Source: an uncultured Pseudomonadota bacterium (GTDB lineage Bacteria > Bdellovibrionota_B > Oligoflexia > Oligoflexales > CAILAO01). Taken from it: 6,672 nt of DNA. Where the stretch lies: positions 1 through 6,672 of the forward strand of contig CAILAO010000248.1 in the NCBI GenBank assembly GCA_903832105.1, in the 5' to 3' direction. Position 1 is the stretch's first letter; every line of letters starts with the position of its first letter. The notes beneath the pieces were generated by a model. It ran no database searches. It worked only from the letters and a program-made list of their open reading frames with translations, and was not told where the DNA came from. Positions 5,188-6,672 of the stretch are shown here, one piece after another. The translations under genes and the position numbers were made by a program.

Positions 5188-6342
5188 CTAAGACGCCTTC
5201 TCTGTCGCAGCACATGACTCGATCGGGATTTTCACGCGAAAGACGCTACCGACGCTTGGAGAACTCTCAACTTCGATTGTACCGCCATACTCCGCAGCTA
5301 TGCCATAACACACAGCAAGTCCTAACCCAGTCCCCTCGCCTGGTTCTTTAGTCGTAAAAAACGGATCAAAAATCTTCTGCAGATTTCTGTTTGAAATTCC
5401 AATCCCAGTATCCCGTATCTCAAAAGTACCGATCTCTTTTCCTTTCTGAACAACTTTTCGAGCCGTCAGAGTTAAAACCCCACCATCTGGCATCGCTTCA
5501 AAGGCGTTTTTAATGAGATTTAGGAAGAGCTGTATCAACTTGTTCCGATCCGCGTTGACGACAATTTCATCTTCATTCCACTTTTTCTCGATATCAACGG
5601 GCCTCCCCTTATGACTGACCTTTCCAAATCTGAGTGCAGATTCAATCGTTTCGATAACGTTGACCTCTTCACGAGATTCTGTTGAAAATGTTGGCGCGCT
5701 CTTCCTCGCAAAGGCCAGTAAGCTTTCAACGATCTCCTTACAACGTTTTGTAGCCGATTCAATTTCTTGGATATCTTCAAAGAAGGAACTATCTTTTGGA
5801 ACTTCCCGAAGCAACATCTGCGAAAAAACCAGGATCCCCCCGAGAGGATTATTAATCTCGTGGGCAAAGCCCCCGGCCAGGAGACCAATCGATGCAAGTT
5901 TCTCGCTTTGCATTAGTTGCTGTTGAAGCCTTTTTGCTTCCGTCCGGTCACGGTAAACTTGGACAATTCCTTCGAGTTCACCAGACGAGTTTAACAATGG
6001 CTGCGAGGTAACTTCGAAAAAACGATTCCCCTCCACATGATCAAGCGCGAAGGTGGCGGCATCGGCACTGTTTGTTATTTTGCCAACAGGGCAGCCCTTG
6101 CATGGCTTGCTTTTCTTCGCGAAGATTTTATAGCAGGTTTTGCCCACAAGATCCTTCACCTGAGTTCCAGTTGCAAGTGCCATTGCCTTGTTGGCCTTGG
6201 TCACCGTATGATCCTTTCGGACGATCATCAAAGGATCTACGAGGGCATCAATGGTCGCCATCCACTGTCTCTTTAGTTCTTCGACGAACTTAAGAAGATC
6301 TTTGGGTTGTCCGACGCTGCTCTTTGATTTTTTGAGAGGCAT
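5188..6342 (-). CDS. Cytoplasmic PAS sensor histidine kinase with cysteine-rich PAS insert
   Basis: A 384-residue two-component kinase without membrane segments, so the signal is probably internal. A PAS domain spans about 26-135 and contains C70-x10-C81-x2-C84-P85, a cysteine pattern I have seen in deltaproteobacterial PAS kinases; it could bind a metal or sense redox state, but this is not established. A short coiled coil (about 133-150) leads to the H-box FAHEINNPLGGI with phosphoacceptor H161. The catalytic domain shows the N-box (N275, N279 in NLIKNAFEAM), G1 (D311-x-G-x-G315), F-box (FDPFFTTK, 325-332) and G2 (G335-E-G-T-G-L-G-L), all intact. The type resembles NtrB- or AtoS-like kinases, which often act on sigma-54 regulators; no response regulator is in the window. 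AAGGAAGG five bases before the ATG supports the start. The flavodiiron gene follows 82 bases downstream on the same strand, so a role in an NO, O2 or redox response is likely but inferred only from position. Confidence 0.9.
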   Translation of the reverse strand: MPLKKSKSSVGQPKDLLKFVEELKRQWMATIDALVDPLMIVRKDHTVTKANKAMALATGTQVKDLVGKTCYKIFAKKSKPCKGCPVGKITNSADAATFALDHVEGNRFFEVTSQPLLNSSGELEGIVQVYRDRTEAKRLQQQLMQSEKLASIGLLAGGFAHEINNPLGGILVFSQMLLREVPKDSSFFEDIQEIESATKRCKEIVESLLAFARKSAPTFSTESREEVNVIETIESALRFGKVSHKGRPVDIEKKWNEDEIVVNADRNKLIQLFLNLIKNAFEAMPDGGVLTLTARKVVQKGKEIGTFEIRDTGIGISNRNLQKIFDPFFTTKEPGEGTGLGLAVCYGIAAEYGGTIEVESSPSVGSVFRVKIPIESCAATEKAS

Positions 6343-6358
6343 AATGACCTTCCTTCTT

Positions 6359-6372
6359 TGATTTCGAAATCA
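6359..6372. promoter_or_regulatory. Perfect palindrome TGATTTCGAAATCA before the kinase gene
   Basis: A 14-base perfect palindrome three bases upstream of the kinase ribosome binding site. With the flanking base it reads TTGAT-N6-ATCAG, the half-sites of FNR-family regulators but with CRP-type six-base spacing. It could be an operator for a CRP/FNR-family protein acting as repressor, or a small leader hairpin near the ribosome binding site. Confidence 0.35.
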
Positions 6373-6495
6373 GTCTTCTTCCTCTTTCTTTTCGGCGGAA
6401 GCTCAAGAATGTTTAGAAATACGCCAATTTAAAAAAGATAGTTCACCGATATCTATCTATTTCAAAAGGGAAATCTAGAAATCTTTTTGCTTTCT

Positions 6496-6512
6496 CAAAG
6501 ATGTCATCTTTG
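6496..6512. repeat. Perfect 8-1-8 dyad CAAAGATG-T-CATCTTTG
   Basis: Seventeen bases with perfect eight-base arms, lying 24 bases beyond the stop codon of the right-edge gene and about 150 bases upstream of the kinase start. No T-run follows on either strand within a few bases, so it is a poor terminator. An operator for a dimeric regulator is the better guess. Confidence 0.35.
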
Positions 6513-6536
6513 TTACTTTACCAACAGGGCGTGTAC

Positions 6537-6671
6537 TCAATTTATAATCGTAGACGTCGACTTCAGCTTACTCTTGAGGCATAAACGTGATCTTTTCTCT
6601 GAAACTTTATCTTGCTCGCCAAGATCTTCAACTAATTCACGACAAAGCCAGTTGGCCAAGCTAAAGTACTC
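6537..6671 (-). CDS. 3' end of an unrecognised gene (partial)
   Basis: The - strand frame is open from the window edge to a TGA at 6537-6539 and gives 44 residues beginning EYFSLANWLCRELVEDLGEQ and ending in a basic, serine- and lysine-rich tail. The amphipathic first part looks like real protein; the other two - strand frames close within 13 codons. I do not recognise the family. Its tail resembles the decayed + strand tail at the left edge (LVE..L......VS.KRSR), so it may belong to a multi-copy or duplicated gene. The gene body lies outside the window. Confidence 0.35.
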   Translation of the reverse strand, partial: EYFSLANWLCRELVEDLGEQDKVSEKRSRLCLKSKLKSTSTIIN

Positions 6672-6672
6672 C

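Larger units (their letters stand above)
6343..6536. other. Upstream region of the kinase gene, rich in short dyads and repeats
   Basis: No gene is seen. Reading away from the kinase start it holds: the ribosome binding site (6348-6355), the palindrome at 6359-6372, a purine-rich run on the - strand (about 6374-6394), AGATAG/CTATCT inverted arms at 6436-6441 and 6453-6458, a GAAATCT direct repeat (6470-6476 and 6478-6484), and the dyad at 6496-6512. On the - strand TTGAAA at 6461-6466 is a possible -35, but no good -10 stands at the right distance. The kinase promoter is therefore not fixed. Confidence 0.5.

Noticed and set aside
5535..5897. - strand open frame of 120 codons inside the kinase gene
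   Set aside because: It overlaps the H-box and ATPase part of the kinase in another frame; the kinase motifs are complete, so this is a shadow.
1..6672. CRISPR array, tRNA or rRNA gene
   Set aside because: No regularly spaced repeats, no cloverleaf with CCA-type end and no rRNA-like conserved blocks were seen.

Overview
The window looks like chromosomal DNA from a Gram-negative bacterium, probably of deltaproteobacterial grade (Bdellovibrionota or Desulfobacterota type). This is inferred from a lipoprotein and a secreted cell-wall enzyme, a PAS histidine kinase with a C-x10-C-x2-C-P insert, and anaerobic-type redox proteins. I cannot place it more precisely. Base composition is moderate, and coding density falls at both ends.

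Left part (1-733): a likely decayed gene tail at the very edge, then a 72-residue ferredoxin-like Fe-S protein (147-365). About 370 bases without a recognisable gene follow; they hold a good -35 box, a short dyad and one open, startless reading frame that may be a remnant. Next comes a two-gene + strand unit (734-3195). It encodes a NodB-fold lipoprotein in which all the classical metal and catalytic residues of motifs 1 and 2 are replaced, and then a secreted NlpC/P60-type cysteine peptidase with a beta-rich N-terminal region. The peptidase gene carries an in-frame G9 tract. The unit ends in a strong intrinsic terminator whose loop contains the stop codon of the convergent satP gene.

Right part (3221-6342, all - strand): a PAS histidine kinase, a flavodiiron protein very like the N-terminal two domains of E. 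coli NorV but without rubredoxin, and a SatP-type acetate/succinate transporter with its own promoter. The kinase and the flavodiiron protein may form a redox, NO or O2 response pair. No response regulator or rubredoxin lies in the window.

The right edge holds the 3' end of an unrecognised - strand gene. Its tail resembles, in inverted orientation, the decayed + strand tail at the left edge, so the window appears to be bracketed by two diverged copies of one sequence.

The most unusual content is the pseudo-deacetylase lipoprotein paired with a possibly phase-variable cell-wall hydrolase. The cysteine-bearing PAS kinase beside the flavodiiron gene comes next.
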